From assembly GCF_034190915.1 (NCBI RefSeq), contig NW_026947486.1:22685001-22749000 (forward strand): 64,000 nucleotides of DNA, given 5' to 3'. The notes under the pieces were generated by a model, which saw only the letters and a list, made by a program, of their open reading frames with translations, was not told the origin of the DNA and did no database searches. Made by a program: the position numbers and the translations under genes. This DNA comes from Cavia porcellus. Its lineage: Eukaryota > Chordata > Mammalia > Rodentia > Caviidae. Below are positions 33,345 to 45,860 of the stretch, one piece after another. Each line of letters begins with the position of its first letter. Positions within the stretch are counted from its first letter, which is position 1.

Positions 33345-33690
33345 GCTGTTTATTAGTTTGTATGAATGAATACTTATGTTCTCTCCAAAAATCATGTTGA
33401 AATTTATTGCCAACTGAATGGATAAGGAGGTGGACCTTTTAAGAAGTAATTAGGCATCAGGACTTCATCATCATGAATGAAATACTACCAATATAAAAAG
33501 GGCTTTTAAGAGTGGTTCTCTCTTTTGCCTTCTCCATCTTATGTTGTGAAAAGATCCAGCATTCCAGTCCCGTAAAGTATATAGCATGAAAAGGGCCATC
33601 ATGAGAGAACTGAATCCCTCATCAGGCATCAAACTTGCTGGTATCTTGACTTTAACCCTTCTCGGCCAGACTACAGCATTAAGTGTTTAA
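33345..33690 (+). mobile_element. MLT/MST-type MaLR LTR remnant
   Basis: Worn features of the older mammalian MaLR LTRs: TATGTTCTCTCCAAAAATCATGTTG, then GTGGACCTTTTAAGAAGTAATTAGG, then AAAAAGGGCTTTTAAGAG and a TTGCCTTCTCCATCTTATG segment. It is older than the two LTRs before it. Confidence 0.65.
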
Positions 33691-34288
33691 GTATTTTTAC
33701 TTTCACTATTACATTTTTCATACCTACCTCTCTCTTTAGAGCATCTATTTTACTTTTAAATTTCTTCTTTTTATCTTGTAGTTTTAAAAAAATGTTTTAT
33801 AAACTTTTATTTTGCCATTATCTTATTGCTTTAACTCATCTTTATCTTATAAAGCAAACTATTAGCTAATATTTGTCCTTTTAAACTTATATGAGTATCC
33901 AGAAGAAGCACTTCTTGTGGTCTTTCCCAAGGGAAGACTAGTTGAATACCATTTTCTTTTGAGTTCCATATCCTTGCAGTAGCAAGCCCTTCTTTCTCCA
34001 CCATCAAATTGAAATGTTTCAGTAGAACAGCCCATAACTCTTGACTTTGAAATGTTTCAATAAAACAGCCCATAGATCCATAAACCACAAGTTCTTTCCA
34101 AATAAAATAGAAAAACCAACACGTTCAGTGGAACAAACCACTTTTTTTTACTGATCAGATCACCACTGCAGAGAATTTTAGAAATGTATAAAGCCAGATT
34201 TTACCCTAACTAGCAGACGAATGACTTTGAGGTATTCCAGTAAAAGTCCGTGAAAGTATGCCTTACAGAAGACTTAAACCACCCAACA

Positions 34289-34372
34289 CTTTTTTTGCAA
34301 TGCTGAAGATAGAATCCAGAATCTTGCATATGCTAGGCAAGTGCCCTACAACATCCCCAGGGACTGTCAAGT
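34289..34372 (-). mobile_element. Old tRNA-derived SINE, antisense
   Basis: TTTTTTTGCAATGCTGAAGATAGAATCC followed by GCATATGCTAGGCAAGTGCCCTAC is the reverse complement of a rodent ID/B2/B4-type tRNA-like head (GTGGTAGAGCGCTTGCCTAGCATG type). It differs from the GGCATAAGCGCC family elsewhere in the window and is more diverged, so it belongs to an older SINE family. Confidence 0.7.
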
Positions 34373-34849
34373 GCCTTGCCGCGGACTTACATCCCCACCT
34401 CAATTATTTTCTTGATTACTTACATATCTTATGTCCATAAGTAATGGGGGTAGATGACTCACTTTCTGTAGAATATCCACGCCTTCCATTTGTCATAAGA
34501 ACTAGAGAGAAACTGGCTGTGAAAGTAATGAAATTGTTATGCTGTTACTTGCACAATGGAGGTATCTCTCTATATATAGCTATACCCTTTATTTTCCAGA
34601 TGCATAATTATGAAACTAGTTTACCAGTGATTCTACTGTTGCAATGATAAGATACAAGCTTCACTTTTTAAGGAAAAAAAACCCTTCAGATTCTCATATT
34701 ATAGGCAGCTATCCAAATGAAAGCCATTACAATGGATAACCCTAAAGCAAAATGTGTCTAGGGCTTCGTAGTCTCCTTATACATACACTGCAGTGCCTAT
34801 GCTTTGTCTGGAATATGTTGAAAATTATATTCTACATTTAAGTAATTGC

Positions 34850-35015
34850 CCAGCTTTCTATATGCTGGGTATGATTTTATACACATTAACTCATTTAATT
34901 CGCACAGAAAATCTTCCAAGGTGACATTATTTTTATCCCTATCTTATGAATAAGGAAACTGAGGCAGAGAGATTAAGTAACATGGTTAGACCTCTCAATA
35001 AAATAACAGTGCTCA
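34850..35015 (-). repeat. MIR element, antisense
   Basis: Clear antisense MIR core: ATTAACTCATTTAATTCGCACA, TTATTTTTATCCCTATCTTATGAATAAGGAAACTGAGGCAGAGAGATTAAGTAAC. This is one of the best preserved ancient repeats here. Confidence 0.85.
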
Positions 35016-35499
35016 TGTTTGAATAAAAATCATCACTAATTGTAGAAACTGCTCTTCATCAGTCTGTTGCAGCTATAATGCTTTTTTTTCCCAGACCATG
35101 TTCTTTCCTAGCTGTACTGGAATTTTTAAAACATGACAGCGCTGAGTGGCTAGCAACACCAACATCTGTTAGAGTGAAAAGAATGCTTTTTCTACTAACA
35201 AAGATATCATAAGAACTAATTCCTCTTGGCTTTGTTCCATGGATTCAGCATTATATATGATCTGTTTTAATATTTGAATTGCTAGCCAGTCTTATGAAGC
35301 TGTATGTTATGTACCTAAAGGCTAGCAGAGTTGGTTATGCTGCTCCACAGCTTCCTACAATTATCTGTGGTGATTGATGGGAACATATCTTTTGTAGACA
35401 GCTGGGATTTCAAAAAGAAAATAGCTGGCCAGAGACACTGAGAAGTATACTCTCATCTCAGAAACTACCTATAGAACATAGCTGAAGTAAGGATCAGTG

Positions 35500-35625
35500 C
35501 CCATTTATTTGATTATTGACACATATCTGTTGAGTGCTATCTATCTGGAAACTTTCGGGATACAGTGGGAAAGAAGACAGATTTCTGCCCTTGTGGACTT
35601 GCTCACTTAGTGCTCAGCATGTCTT
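35500..35625. repeat. L2-like remnant
   Basis: CATATCTGTTGAGTGCTATCTATCTGG, then GGGATACAGTGGGAAAGAAGACAGA and CCTTGTGGACTTGCTCACTTAG, follow the same L2 end pattern as 26225. Confidence 0.6.
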
Positions 35626-36404
35626 TGAGTACTTCGTTCCTTTAAATTATAACCTTCTTTGAAATATAACCTTCAAAATTGACTCAGTTTTCCCAGAAGT
35701 TGAACAAATGTGAGATTATGTTCTCCAAGGAAGCTGTTTCTAAAGTAGAGTTTTAGGTGTATGTAGGATACTGGGGATACTTCCTCAATTCAAGCCTGTG
35801 AGGAAAGGAAAGAAGTGGACTGGGTAAAGTGGAAGAGGAACATGAACTGTAATAAAGTCACAAAAAAAGGTCCCAAGTGTCATTACAGGGAACTCTGGAA
35901 TTATGATGATCCTCCTAAATGGAAGCAGATTCAGGTTTGTACACCCCATTAAAGTAGTCATTGACTACATGTAGCTCTGGAACTGCACATTTAAGCAAGT
36001 CTGCTGTCATCAGCTATATTTGGGCAACACTTCCAGTGGGTAGCAGAATAAGTCCCCAAGGAAGTTTTGGACTGTGCATCAAAGAAAAACTGGAATATGA
36101 TTTATGAGATTGTCTAGATCTCATATCCTGTGAATATAGGGGACTGGTAAGTCACTGTCACCTGTATCCTAATTGTAATAAGTAATCCTACTACTAAATA
36201 AATTTTGACAGACTCAAGTAATCTCTTAACTTACTGCAACCCTCCATTTGTACCCAGTGGATTCTGTGGGGTGTCCCAGTCTATGGATGGTGAGAATAGA
36301 TGTCAGGGAATTGAGACCAACCACAGTTTTCTGCAGACATAATGGGTTGCAGCTATATCTGCATAATCATGGACAATAGAAAATTCAAATATTCTAGTGA
36401 TCTC

Positions 36405-36433
36405 AATCTAGTTCCTATTAGAGGAACTAGATT
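36405..36433. repeat. Perfect 12-bp inverted repeat with 5-nt loop
   Basis: AATCTAGTTCCT (36405-36416), loop ATTAG, AGGAACTAGATT (36422-36433). Outside it, ATCTC on the left and GAGAT on the right extend the pairing imperfectly. The surrounding DNA appears unique. No element can be assigned. Confidence 0.8.
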
Positions 36434-36498
36434 GTTAAGAGATTCCTGTAAGCAAAGGGACTCAGGGTCTCTGGAATAAACAATTTCCAAGTTTGTGC

Positions 36499-36514
36499 TG
36501 CCACCTGGTGGTCA
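36499..36514. promoter_or_regulatory. CTCF-like / palindromic CCACCTGGTGG motif
   Basis: GCCACCTGGTGGTCAC is a near palindrome and resembles the CTCF core (CCACCAGGTGGC-type). It lies in non-repeat DNA between older repeats. Occupancy cannot be judged from one motif. Confidence 0.3.
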
Positions 36515-37137
36515 CCTGCTGATATTAAAAGATAGAAACCTGGGGTTTAATTTATTGAATACCCAGAAAACAACACTTTTATTTAATTGTTTCTTGCCAA
36601 ATTCATGTTATTTCAAGGAGAAAAAGAAGAAAAACTAAAAATTTCAAAACATGTCAATCGGGGGAAACAATGGTACATACACTGCACATCATTATCCCCA
36701 AAACATTCACCCAGAGCACAAGACATGTGCATTAAATTGCCCAAATAATATCGGCACAAATCCTTTTCAGTGAACTCAGAGAAATCAGCAGTATAACTAT
36801 CTCAAATATTTTTATATACATATACATTTACATATACAGACACATGCATTTACATATTCAGACACATATACATATGGTTTTACAGTTTCACACACTAATG
36901 AGACCATGTTACGTTTACACGTCTTATTTCAGTAATGAGTTGTATCCATTTACCTATGAAAGTTTCCAGGTTATCCTTTACGGCTGAGTAGTACTCATTG
37001 TATAAAATTCCAAATATTTATTTATTCATTCCTCAGTTGATGGGCATTTAGGTGTTTCCAAGATCTAGCTATTACAAATTCTACTGAAAAACATGGGTGG
37101 ACATATATCGCTGAGCTATGATGTTTCTAATTCTTTT

Positions 37138-37563
37138 TTTAAATTTTATTTAAAGAAAACCAAACAGGAAAAGGGTAGAAACAATACATAATTTCCAAAA
37201 AATAAGCAGTAAGAATTCACTAGTTGATAAATTACATATTGTCCTCTTGGAAATACTTGCTCAACTTACAAAAATAAAGCATATGAAGTGGACATTCAAA
37301 CAGTGAGACTGCAAACAGTTTTGTTCAACTATCCAACAAAAACTTAGTAATATGGTCATCAATCCTACATACTTAAACATACGTGCAGTTTAAAGCACCT
37401 TCTTTTCCTCCCTTTTTTACAATAGCAATTACACATTTTGGGTTTTATTACTCCTACAGTTCTTATTACTTTTTATACTAGAGACACAATGTGATATTTA
37501 TAAGTATGGTTCTTATTTATTTCACTAATGAGGATAGCCTCAAGTTGTCTCCGTTTGCCTATA
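37138..37563 (-). mobile_element. Nested 5'-truncated L1: 3'UTR plus ORF2 tail
   Basis: It is flanked by the 18-base GATGTTTCTAATTCTTTT at 37120-37137 and 37564-37581. It has a T-rich start (A tail), about 335 bp of 3'UTR similar to 12176-12420, and about 90 bp of ORF2 end. After the right TSD the older ORF2 text continues exactly where it stopped. Confidence 0.92.
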
Positions 37564-37807
37564 GATGTTTCTAATTCTTTTGTTAAGATACCCAGAAGGA
37601 GAATAGCTGGATTGAGTGAGATCTCCAATCCTGATTTTTGAGGATTCTCCACACTGATTTCCACAGTGGTTACACCAGTTTGCATTCCCACTAACAGTGA
37701 AGAAGAGTTTCTTTTTCCCCATAGCCTCTCCAGCAATGTTATTCATTGATTTCTTGATAAGAGCCATTCTTTCTGGGGTAAGGTGGACTCTCACTATTGT
37801 TTTGTTT

Positions 37808-38218
37808 TGTTTTTTTTTTAATTTTAAAGAGAGTAAGACAAAACAGAACATAACAGAGCAGATCAGAACAGAACAATGTAAGCAACACAGTATTTCACCA
37901 GAAGACAACCCATAATTAACAGTAATTACCACGATGTCTCTTTCTTTGAAATAGTTGAGTATAACTTCATATATAATAGTATCAAACATAACAAAATAGT
38001 ATAAAAACATTCAAGAGAATGAGAGTATTACAGGGCTTTAGAACCAAATAACAGAAAACAAACAGTGGCTACTATATTATCTCATTTTCCATAGGAAATT
38101 TGTTTATACTTTCACATGTAATATGATCCAGTAAGGTACAACATTATAGAGCCAATGGAAACACAAGAGCAAAAGCATGGTAGGACTTAAGAGTAAGATG
38201 ATATTATATCAGTACTGG
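37808..38218 (-). mobile_element. Nested L1 fragment consisting of 3'UTR only
   Basis: A T run opens about 410 bp that aligns with the antisense 3'UTR at 118-600. The host ORF2 resumes after a short duplication CTATTGTT (37794-37801 and 38219-38226). It contains no coding sequence. Confidence 0.8.
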
Positions 38219-39707
38219 CTATTGTTGTTTTAATTTGCACCTCTTGAATGACCAATGAGATTGAACACTTTTTTTTGCATATTTATGTGCTGTTCAAGTT
38301 TCTTCATCTGAGTAGTGTGTGCTCATCTCAGAAGCCCATTTTTTTGGATTGGTTTTTAAATCTGAGAGGACTGATGTTTTTTAGCTCTTTATATGTTCTC
38401 CATAATAATCCTTTGTCTGAGCTACAGTTGGCAAACATTTTCTCCCAGGTAGTGGATTGCCTCTTAATTCTGTTGGCAGTTTCTCTTGCTATGCAAAATT
38501 TTTACAGTAGGGTGAGATCCCGGTTGTTGATTCTTTATAATACTTCTTGTGCAATCAGGGTTTCATTCATAAAGTTTTTGCCTACACCAGTGTCTTCAAG
38601 ACATTTATCTTCCAGAATATTTAATGCTTCTTTTTAATATTAACATCTTTGATCCATTATGACTTTAGATTAGTACATGGTAAAAACCTGGGTTCAGTTT
38701 TAATCTTCAGTGCGTGTAGAGCCAGGTTTACCACACCATTTATTAAAAAGGCTATCACTTTTCCAGTTAATGTTTGCTACCTTTGTCAACAATAAGGTGG
38801 CTTGGTGTGTCTGGGGTTATTTCTGCATTTCCAATCTGTTTCACTGATTTTGGGGGTCTATTTTTTTAGCCAGTACCACACTGTATTAATTGCAGTAGAT
38901 TTATTGTATACTTTCAAGTCAGAGATTGTGATGTTCTTTGTCTTGTCTCTGTTGCCTAGGATTGCCTTGGCTATTTTAGGTCTCTTCTGGTTCCAGAAGA
39001 ATTTTAGGATTGTTTTATCTAATTCTGTAAGATATGCTATTGGAATTTTCATTGGGATTGCATTTAATCTGTATAAAAGCTTGGGAAGTATGACCATTTT
39101 CGCTATATTGGTTTTTCCTACCTAAGACCATGGGATATCTCTCCATTTTCTAATATCCTCCTCTTCTGTCTTCTTTTTCAGAGTACTGTATTTTTCAATG
39201 TAGAGATCTTTCACAAACTTTGTCACACTTGCTTCTAGATATTTCAGTTTTTGGATGCTATTGTGAAAGGTATTGTTTCCCTGATTTCTCTCTCAGTGAG
39301 TTTGTTATTTTTTTATGGGAAGGCTAGTGATTTTTGAGTGTTGACACTGTAACCAACTAAATTACTGAATTGGCTGGTTAAATCTAGTAATCGTTTGGTG
39401 TAGTTTTTGGTGTTTTCTAAGTAGAGCATCATGTAATCTACAAATACAGTTAAATTTCTTCTATTTTTCTACTTTTTATTTATTTCTCTTGTCTATTAGC
39501 ATCAGTTAAAGTTTCCAGGACCATATTGAGTAACAATGGAGACAGTGGACATCCTTGTCTTATTCCTGATTTTAGAAAATTTTTAGTTTTTGTCCACTTA
39601 GTATGATATTTATTGTTAGTTTGTCATAGATGGCTTTCATCAGGTTGAGATAAAGACCATCTAATATCTGTAGTGTTTTAATTATGAATGGGTGCGGGAC
39701 TTTGTCA

Positions 39708-39833
<126 letters not shown>

Positions 39834-40568
39834 TCATGGGATACAATTTTGATGATTGGCTGCAGTCTGTTTGCCGGTAGCAGATTTTTGCATCAACTTT
39901 CATTAGGGAGATTGGCCTGTAACTCTCTTTCTTAGTTGGTCCTTCTCTGATTTTGGTATCAGGGTAATGCTTGCTTCCAGGAATGAATTTGGAAGTACTG
40001 CTTCCCTTTCAATTTCATTAAAGATTTTGTGGTGTAATGGCTTTAGATCTTCTCTAAATTTCTTATACAATTCAGCAGTGAATCCATTAGGGCCTGGACT
40101 TTTCTTTGTTGACATGTTTTTAATTACATCTTCAATTTTATTGATATTGGGTTATTTATTATTTTTATCTCTTCTTGATTCAACTTTGGTAATTCACATG
40201 TATCCAGGAATCTGTCCATTCTTCTGTGTTTTCCATCTTATTAGAACACAAGTTTTCAAAGTAGGTATAGATGATTTTCTGGATTTCTGCAGGGTCCTTT
40301 ATGATTTCCCTCTTTTCATTATTAATAGTGTGGATGAGACCTTTCTTTCCTTTTTTGATAAGGTTGGCCAAGGGCTTATCAATTTTATTTCATCTTTCAA
40401 AGAACCAACTTTTCAATTCATTGATTCTTTGTACTGTTTTAGTGTTCAGCATAATTTCGGCCATAATTTTTGTAATTACTTCCTTTGTATGAATTTTTGG
40501 CTTTCCTTGCTCTTCTATTTCTAGAAGTTTGAGGTTCAACATTAAGTTGCTTATAGCACTTGCTTTGT

Positions 40569-40686
40569 TTTCCCGAAAGAAGAGGGAAATTTGTCTTCCT
40601 CACAATGTTACATGTCAGTGTCTAGATGGTGACTCAAAGAAACTGGTTTGCCTTCTGATTACTGTTCTATTGAAAAGGTGCTTTTA
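40569..40686. other. Short unassigned spacer
   Basis: Between the antisense L1 and the SINE I see no feature beyond the SINE's target site (40672-40686). Confidence 0.4.
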
Positions 40687-40809
40687 GGGGCTGGGGATTT
40701 AGCTTAGCGGCATAAACGCCTGCCTTGGAAGCAGGCAGTCGTGAGTTCGATCTCCGGTACCAATAAAAAGGAAAAAAACAAACAAAAAAAAAATAGATAA
40801 AAAAAAAAA
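40687..40809 (+). mobile_element. ID-like tRNA-derived SINE (copy 3)
   Basis: GGGGCTGGGGATTTAGC head, CCTGC/GCAGG stem, GTGAGTTCGATC B-box, a long A-rich tail with a few substitutions, and the 15-base duplication GAAAAGGTGCTTTTA at 40672-40686 and 40810-40824. An anticodon-loop base is changed (TTGGAAG). Confidence 0.95.
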
Positions 40810-40989
40810 GAAAAGGTGCTTTTAAATGGGTATCACAGTAAATTCTTAGAAAACATGCATGATTGGGTGTGAACAGCCATGTTCCGTTTTTAGGAGTGAT
40901 TGGTGAATTATCAATTATGGTTTTATGAGTTTTATTAAATGATGTGTACTTAACAGGAAAATAGAATATAAATAAAATAAGTTCTTAAT

Positions 40990-41510
40990 ATGTAATGAGT
41001 GTTTAGAATAAATATCACCATTTTCAACATCAACTGTTTAACTGCTTACAAATCAGAAAATAACAGCAGAAATGATTTACTATGTGAAGTACAATGAAAA
41101 TACAAACAAATCTCTATCACAGAAATAATCTTTGCTTCAAATATTACTCCTAAGGCAGTCTTGATTGATGAAACAGGATGTTTTATAGACAGGTCTCACT
41201 TATACTGATAATATGTGTGTTTATCTTTCTTCTGTGTTTGGCAGGCCATACTTATCACTTCTCTTTTCTTCTATTTTTGTCAAGAGCTTCCTATTATATT
41301 GTACAATGTTCCCTTAGCAGGAAAAGGAAATATCAATAACATAAAATATCAAATATATATTAAGGGTTTACAATATAAATCAACAATGTCTGCATCAACA
41401 GTTTGCTTGCTAAATCAAAAAATAATGACAGAAATAAATTCCTACATGAGAATTCAAATAAAACACTAACACAAAAATAATCACTACCTCAATTATTATA
41501 CCTAAGGCAG
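40990..41510 (+). repeat. Diverged direct duplication, period about 352 bp
   Basis: The block from about 41030 to 41165 (AACATCAACTGTTTAACTGC ... CCTAAGGCAG) recurs at about 41385-41515 (TGCATCAACAGTTTGCTTGC ... CCTAAGGCAG). The last ten bases are identical at 41149 and 41501. The units are AT-rich and non-coding. I cannot assign them to a known family. Confidence 0.6.
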
Positions 41511-41674
41511 TTTTATTTTTTAAATTTTATTGGTATATTTTAGATACACAAAATGATACCATTAATCATAGGGAAATTATTCTCATGCATAATATATCTT
41601 ATTTTTAATTTTCCCATTCCCATCCCCTCCTTTCAACACCACTTCACTCCTTATTTACAAAAGATTTGTTTCCA

Positions 41675-41685
<11 letters not shown>

Positions 41686-41706
<21 letters not shown>

Positions 41707-41782
41707 TTGGTACTGGGGATCAAACTCACGACCTTGTGCTTGCAAGGCAGGCGCTTATGCCACTGAGCTAAATCCTCGGCCC
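41686..41782 (-). mobile_element. ID-like tRNA-derived SINE (copy 4, antisense)
   Basis: A long T run, then GGTACTGGGGATCAAACTCACG and the reverse of the GCGCCTGCC core. Target duplication TCCATTTTTCTTCTT lies at 41668-41685 and 41783-41797. Only this copy is antisense. Confidence 0.92.
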
Positions 41783-41999
41783 TCCATTTTTCTTCTTATT
41801 CTATTTTTATTTTTATCTCTCCTTTTCTTTCTCCCTCCCCTTCCCATGTTCCCTTTCCCATTTGAACATTTTCTTCACATTTCCCAATGTCTATTATATA
41901 TTTTGGATCTTTAGACTTCTGATTTCTCACACTAGAGAAATAATGTTGTATTTAAACGTATGCGTCAGATTTTTTTCATTTAAGAATACTTTTCTTTCA

Positions 42000-43005
42000 G
42001 TTTCTTATACTAGAGAGAAAATATGGTATTTACACGTATCAGTCTGATTTATTTCACTTATGAGTATGGTCTTGAGTTGCATCAATTTGCCTATGACAGC
42101 CTTGAGTTTATCCTTTTTTATAGCTGGGTAGTACTCCGTTGTATAAAAAATAACATTTTTTACCCCATTTTTCAGTTGATGGGCATTTGTGTTGTTTTCA
42201 GAATTTAGCTATTAAAAATTGTGCTGCTATAAATATGGGTGCACAAATATCATTGTGGTATTATTTTAATTCTTCTAGGAAGATACCAACTAGTGGAATA
42301 ACTGGGTGGAATGGGACTTTTAATACTAAAATTCTGGGGAATCTCCACACTGATTTCTACAGTGGAGTCTACATTCTCACTAACATTGGAGATGGGCTCC
42401 TTTATCCCCACAGTCCATCCACCCTTTGTTATTGGTTGATATCCTGGTCATAGCCATTCTTTCTGGAGTATGATGGAACCTCACATTGCTTTAATTTGCA
42501 TCTCTCGAATGACCAGTGATGTTAAACAATTTTTCATGTATTTATTTGCCATTTCTACTTCTTCATCTGAGAAGTATCTATTCATTTCAGATACCCATTT
42601 TTAATTGGGTCATTAAATTTGGAGAGTCTAAACTTTTTAATTCTTTATATATTATAGACATTAATCCTTTGCCTGAAAAACACTTAAAAATTTTTCCCAT
42701 TTCTGTAATGCTGTGAGGTATGCTATTGGTATTTTGATTGGGATTGCATTGAATCTGTATAACTGTTTTGATAGTATGGCAGTTTCCACTATAGTGGTTC
42801 TTCCTATCAAGAATAAGAGCTATCTTTCCACTTTCTGTATTCCTCTATCTCCTTTATCAGAGTAATGTAGTTTGCAATGTAAAAGTCTTTTACTTTCTTT
42901 GTTAGATTGATTGCTTGGCTTTCGTCTTCTTCTTCTTCTTCTTCTTCTTCTTCTTCTTCTTCTTCTTCTTCTTCTTCTTCTTCTTCTTCTTCTCCTCCTC
43001 CTCCT

Positions 43006-43065
<60 letters not shown>

Positions 43066-45060
43066 TCTTCTCCTTCTTCTCCTTCTCCTCCTTCTCCTCC
43101 TTCTCCTCCTTCTCCTCCTTCTCCTCCTTCTCCTCCTTCTCCTTCTTCTTCTTCTTTTTCTTCTTCTTCTTCTTTAGATGCTATTGTGAAAGGGGTTGTT
43201 TCCCTGATTTCTCTCTCAGTGAGTTTGTTACTTGTGAATAGGAATAGTAATGATTTTTGATTGTTCACCTTGTATCCAGCTGCATGACTGAATTCATTCC
43301 TTAATCTAGAAGTTCTGTAGTGGAGTTTTGGGGATCTTCTATGTAGAGAATTATGTCATCCACATGTAATGATAATTTAACTTCTTCCTTTCTTATCCTT
43401 ATTCCTCTAATTTCTTTTTCTTATCTAATTGTTCTGACCAATGTTTACAGAACTATATCAAATAGTAATGGTGATAGTTGATATTCTTGTCTTGTTCCTG
43501 ATATTGGAGTGAAAGATTTCAATTTTTAACCATTTAATATGATGTTGGCCATTGATTTGTCATAGATGGCTTTTATCAGATTGACATAAAGGCTATTTAT
43601 TCCAATTTTCTGTATGGTTTTTATGATGAATATTTTATTTTGTAAAATATTTTTATAATATGTATTGAGGTTATCATCTGGGTTTTGCCCTTTGTTCTGT
43701 TAATATAGTCTAGTATACTTATGAATAGCCAATGTTGAACCATCATTACATCCCTGGGATGAATCCTACTTGGTCATGCTGTATGATGTTCTTGATGATG
43801 TTCACTAGGAATATTGGCCTGTAGTTCTATTTTTTAGTTGGATCCTTCTTTGATTTTGGCAACAGGGTAATACTTCCTCCTAAGAATTAATTTGGAAGCA
43901 TTGCTTACCTTTCAATTCCATTAAAGTGGTTGGGAAGAAGTATTAGATTTTTCTCTAAATATCTTGTAGAATTCAGCAGTGAATATGTCATGACATAGCA
44001 TTTTCTTTACTTCAAGATTTCTAATTCCATCTTCAATGTCTTTGACTGATATTGGTTATTTAGAATTTTTATATTTTCTTCATTCAACTTTGATAATTTA
44101 TATGCATCTAAAAATCTATTTCTTCTGTGTTTTCCAAATTAATGAAATATAGGCTTTTTAAGTAGTATAACAATACTTACTTCTAAATTTCTGGATTTCT
44201 GCAGAATCCATTGTGATCTCATCCTTTTCATTTCTAATTGTGTGAATTTCAGCCTTTTCTTTCCTTTTTTGATAAGTTTAACTAACAGTTTCTCAACTTT
44301 ATGTAATCTCTCAAAGAACCAATTCATTGATTCTTTGTAATGATTTCCTAGTCTCTATTGCATTAATTTTTGCTCTGATCTTTATCATTTCCTCCCTTGT
44401 ATGAACTTTCAGCTTGATTTTCTCTTCTTTTACCAGAAAATTAAGGTTCAACAAAAGGTTGTTTATTTGAGCTTACTATTTTTATACTATCAAAATTGAC
44501 TACCCTAAATTTTCCTCATAGAAGTGCTTTGTGTCCCATAAGTTCCAGTATGTTGTGTTGACACTGTAGTTTAATTGTAGAAAATGTCTAATTTCTTCTT
44601 TATTTTCATCTGTGATCCACTGTTTGTTCAGGAGAATGTTATTTAATTTTCATGTTTTTATGCAGTTGTTGCATTTTGTTTTGCATTGATTTCCATATTC
44701 CACTCTGCTGTGATAATATTCATGGGAAATGTTTAATGATCTTGCATTTAGTTAAGCATGTTCTGTGAGTTAATATGTGATCTATTTTGAAGAACACCCT
44801 GTGTGCAGCTGAGGAGATGTGTATTATGGTGCAGCAGAGTGGAACACTCTGTAGACATCTACTAAATGCATTTACTCACAGACTTCATGTAGTTTGGATT
44901 TTTTTGCTGATTTTTGTCTAGCTGACCTATTTTTAACAATGAGTTATTGATATCCTACATTACAATCATATTAAATGCTTTCTGTATGCATCATATTGTT
45001 AGATCTTGCTTCTTGATTCTTTCTGGCAGTCTTTGTCTCTTAATTGGTGAACTGGGACCA
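42000..45060 (-). pseudogene. L1 ORF2 pseudogene with internal deletion and microsatellite
   Basis: Minus-strand ORF2 text from the C terminus (about 42050) to the endonuclease start (about 45050), with many stops. Near 42695-42720 a large part of the C-terminal half is missing. A trinucleotide array sits in the RT C-terminal part. The RT catalytic region is recognisable near 43355 (NIILYIED-type neighbourhood) but decayed. Inactive. Confidence 0.75.
42924..43176. repeat. Compound trinucleotide microsatellite (TTC, TCC, TCCTGC, TTCTCCTCC)
   Basis: About 250 bp in ordered zones: (TCT)n to about 42990, (CCT)n to 43010, (GCTCCT)n to about 43062, then interrupted (TCTCCT)n and (TTC)n to 43176. 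One strand is pure pyrimidine for most of the length, apart from the G of the GCTCCT zone. Long open frames appear on both strands simply because the repeat has no stop. It has expanded inside antisense L1 ORF2. Confidence 0.97.
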
Positions 45061-45119
45061 TTGACAGGGATGACTATAATATGCATTGACTTATCCTTGT
45101 CTCGTTATTGTCCTTTGTT

Positions 45120-45860
45120 TGGTCCCCCATTTTAATTACTTGCTTTAACTAGTGGATTAATTTTGTTTGTGTTCATGAAATTGTAGTCTATTTTATCTCT
45201 TTGTAGAATGTCCTTCAGAGCATTTTGGAGTGCTGGTTTGGTGGTAATGAATTACTTCAGTTGTTCCTCATCATGATCGTATCTGTTTTCTTTTAAGGAT
45301 TGAAATACATTACTCCAAGCTCTCTTTGCCTTAAGGCTTTGTGTTGAGAAGTCTGATGTGATTCTGACAGGTCTTTCTTTATAGGTTATTTGTTTCCTTT
45401 ATCAGCTTTTAATATTCTGTTTTTATGTTGAATTTACATAATCTTTTATGAATTTATGGAATCTTTGGAAATTTTCTGCCCTTACTTTGGTAAACATATT
45501 TATTAGATAATTAATGCTATCTCCTGCTTTTCACCTGACTTTGTTGAATCTTATGTTATTCTTTTCTTTTTTATTTAAGATTAAAAAGACACAGAAAAGA
45601 AAATTTAAAAGGCAAAAGACAAACAAACAACAAGAAACCAAATACAGTAACAGTACAGATTTATAAAGCAAGATGATAGGAATTTGACAATGGTTGTAAT
45701 ATTATATATTGTTACCTTCAAGAGGTTTGCTTAGATTGACAGATATAGATATATAAAATTGATCAAAACATAAAAGCATTAACTGTTCTGTATACTTTAA
45801 TTATCTAGTAACTGTTTGATTTCTTTGTGGTCCGTTGCTATTTTTAAGAAATAATTCTTA
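45120..45860 (-). pseudogene. L1 ORF1 pseudogene, C-terminal part, with an L1 3'UTR scrap at 45573-45805
   Basis: Antisense ORF1 text (45170-45570), then about 230 bp that resembles an antisense L1 3'UTR (TTTTTTATTTAAGATTAAAAAG start), then ORF1 again (45816-45860). The scrap's target duplication is not clear. The ORF1 N-terminal part continues only at 48031, beyond half-L1 copy B. Confidence 0.65.

Noticed and set aside
42907..43268. Long open frames on both strands rich in Leu, Ser/Pro, Glu/Gly/Ala
   Set aside because: They are direct translations of the trinucleotide microsatellite, which has no stop codons in several frames.
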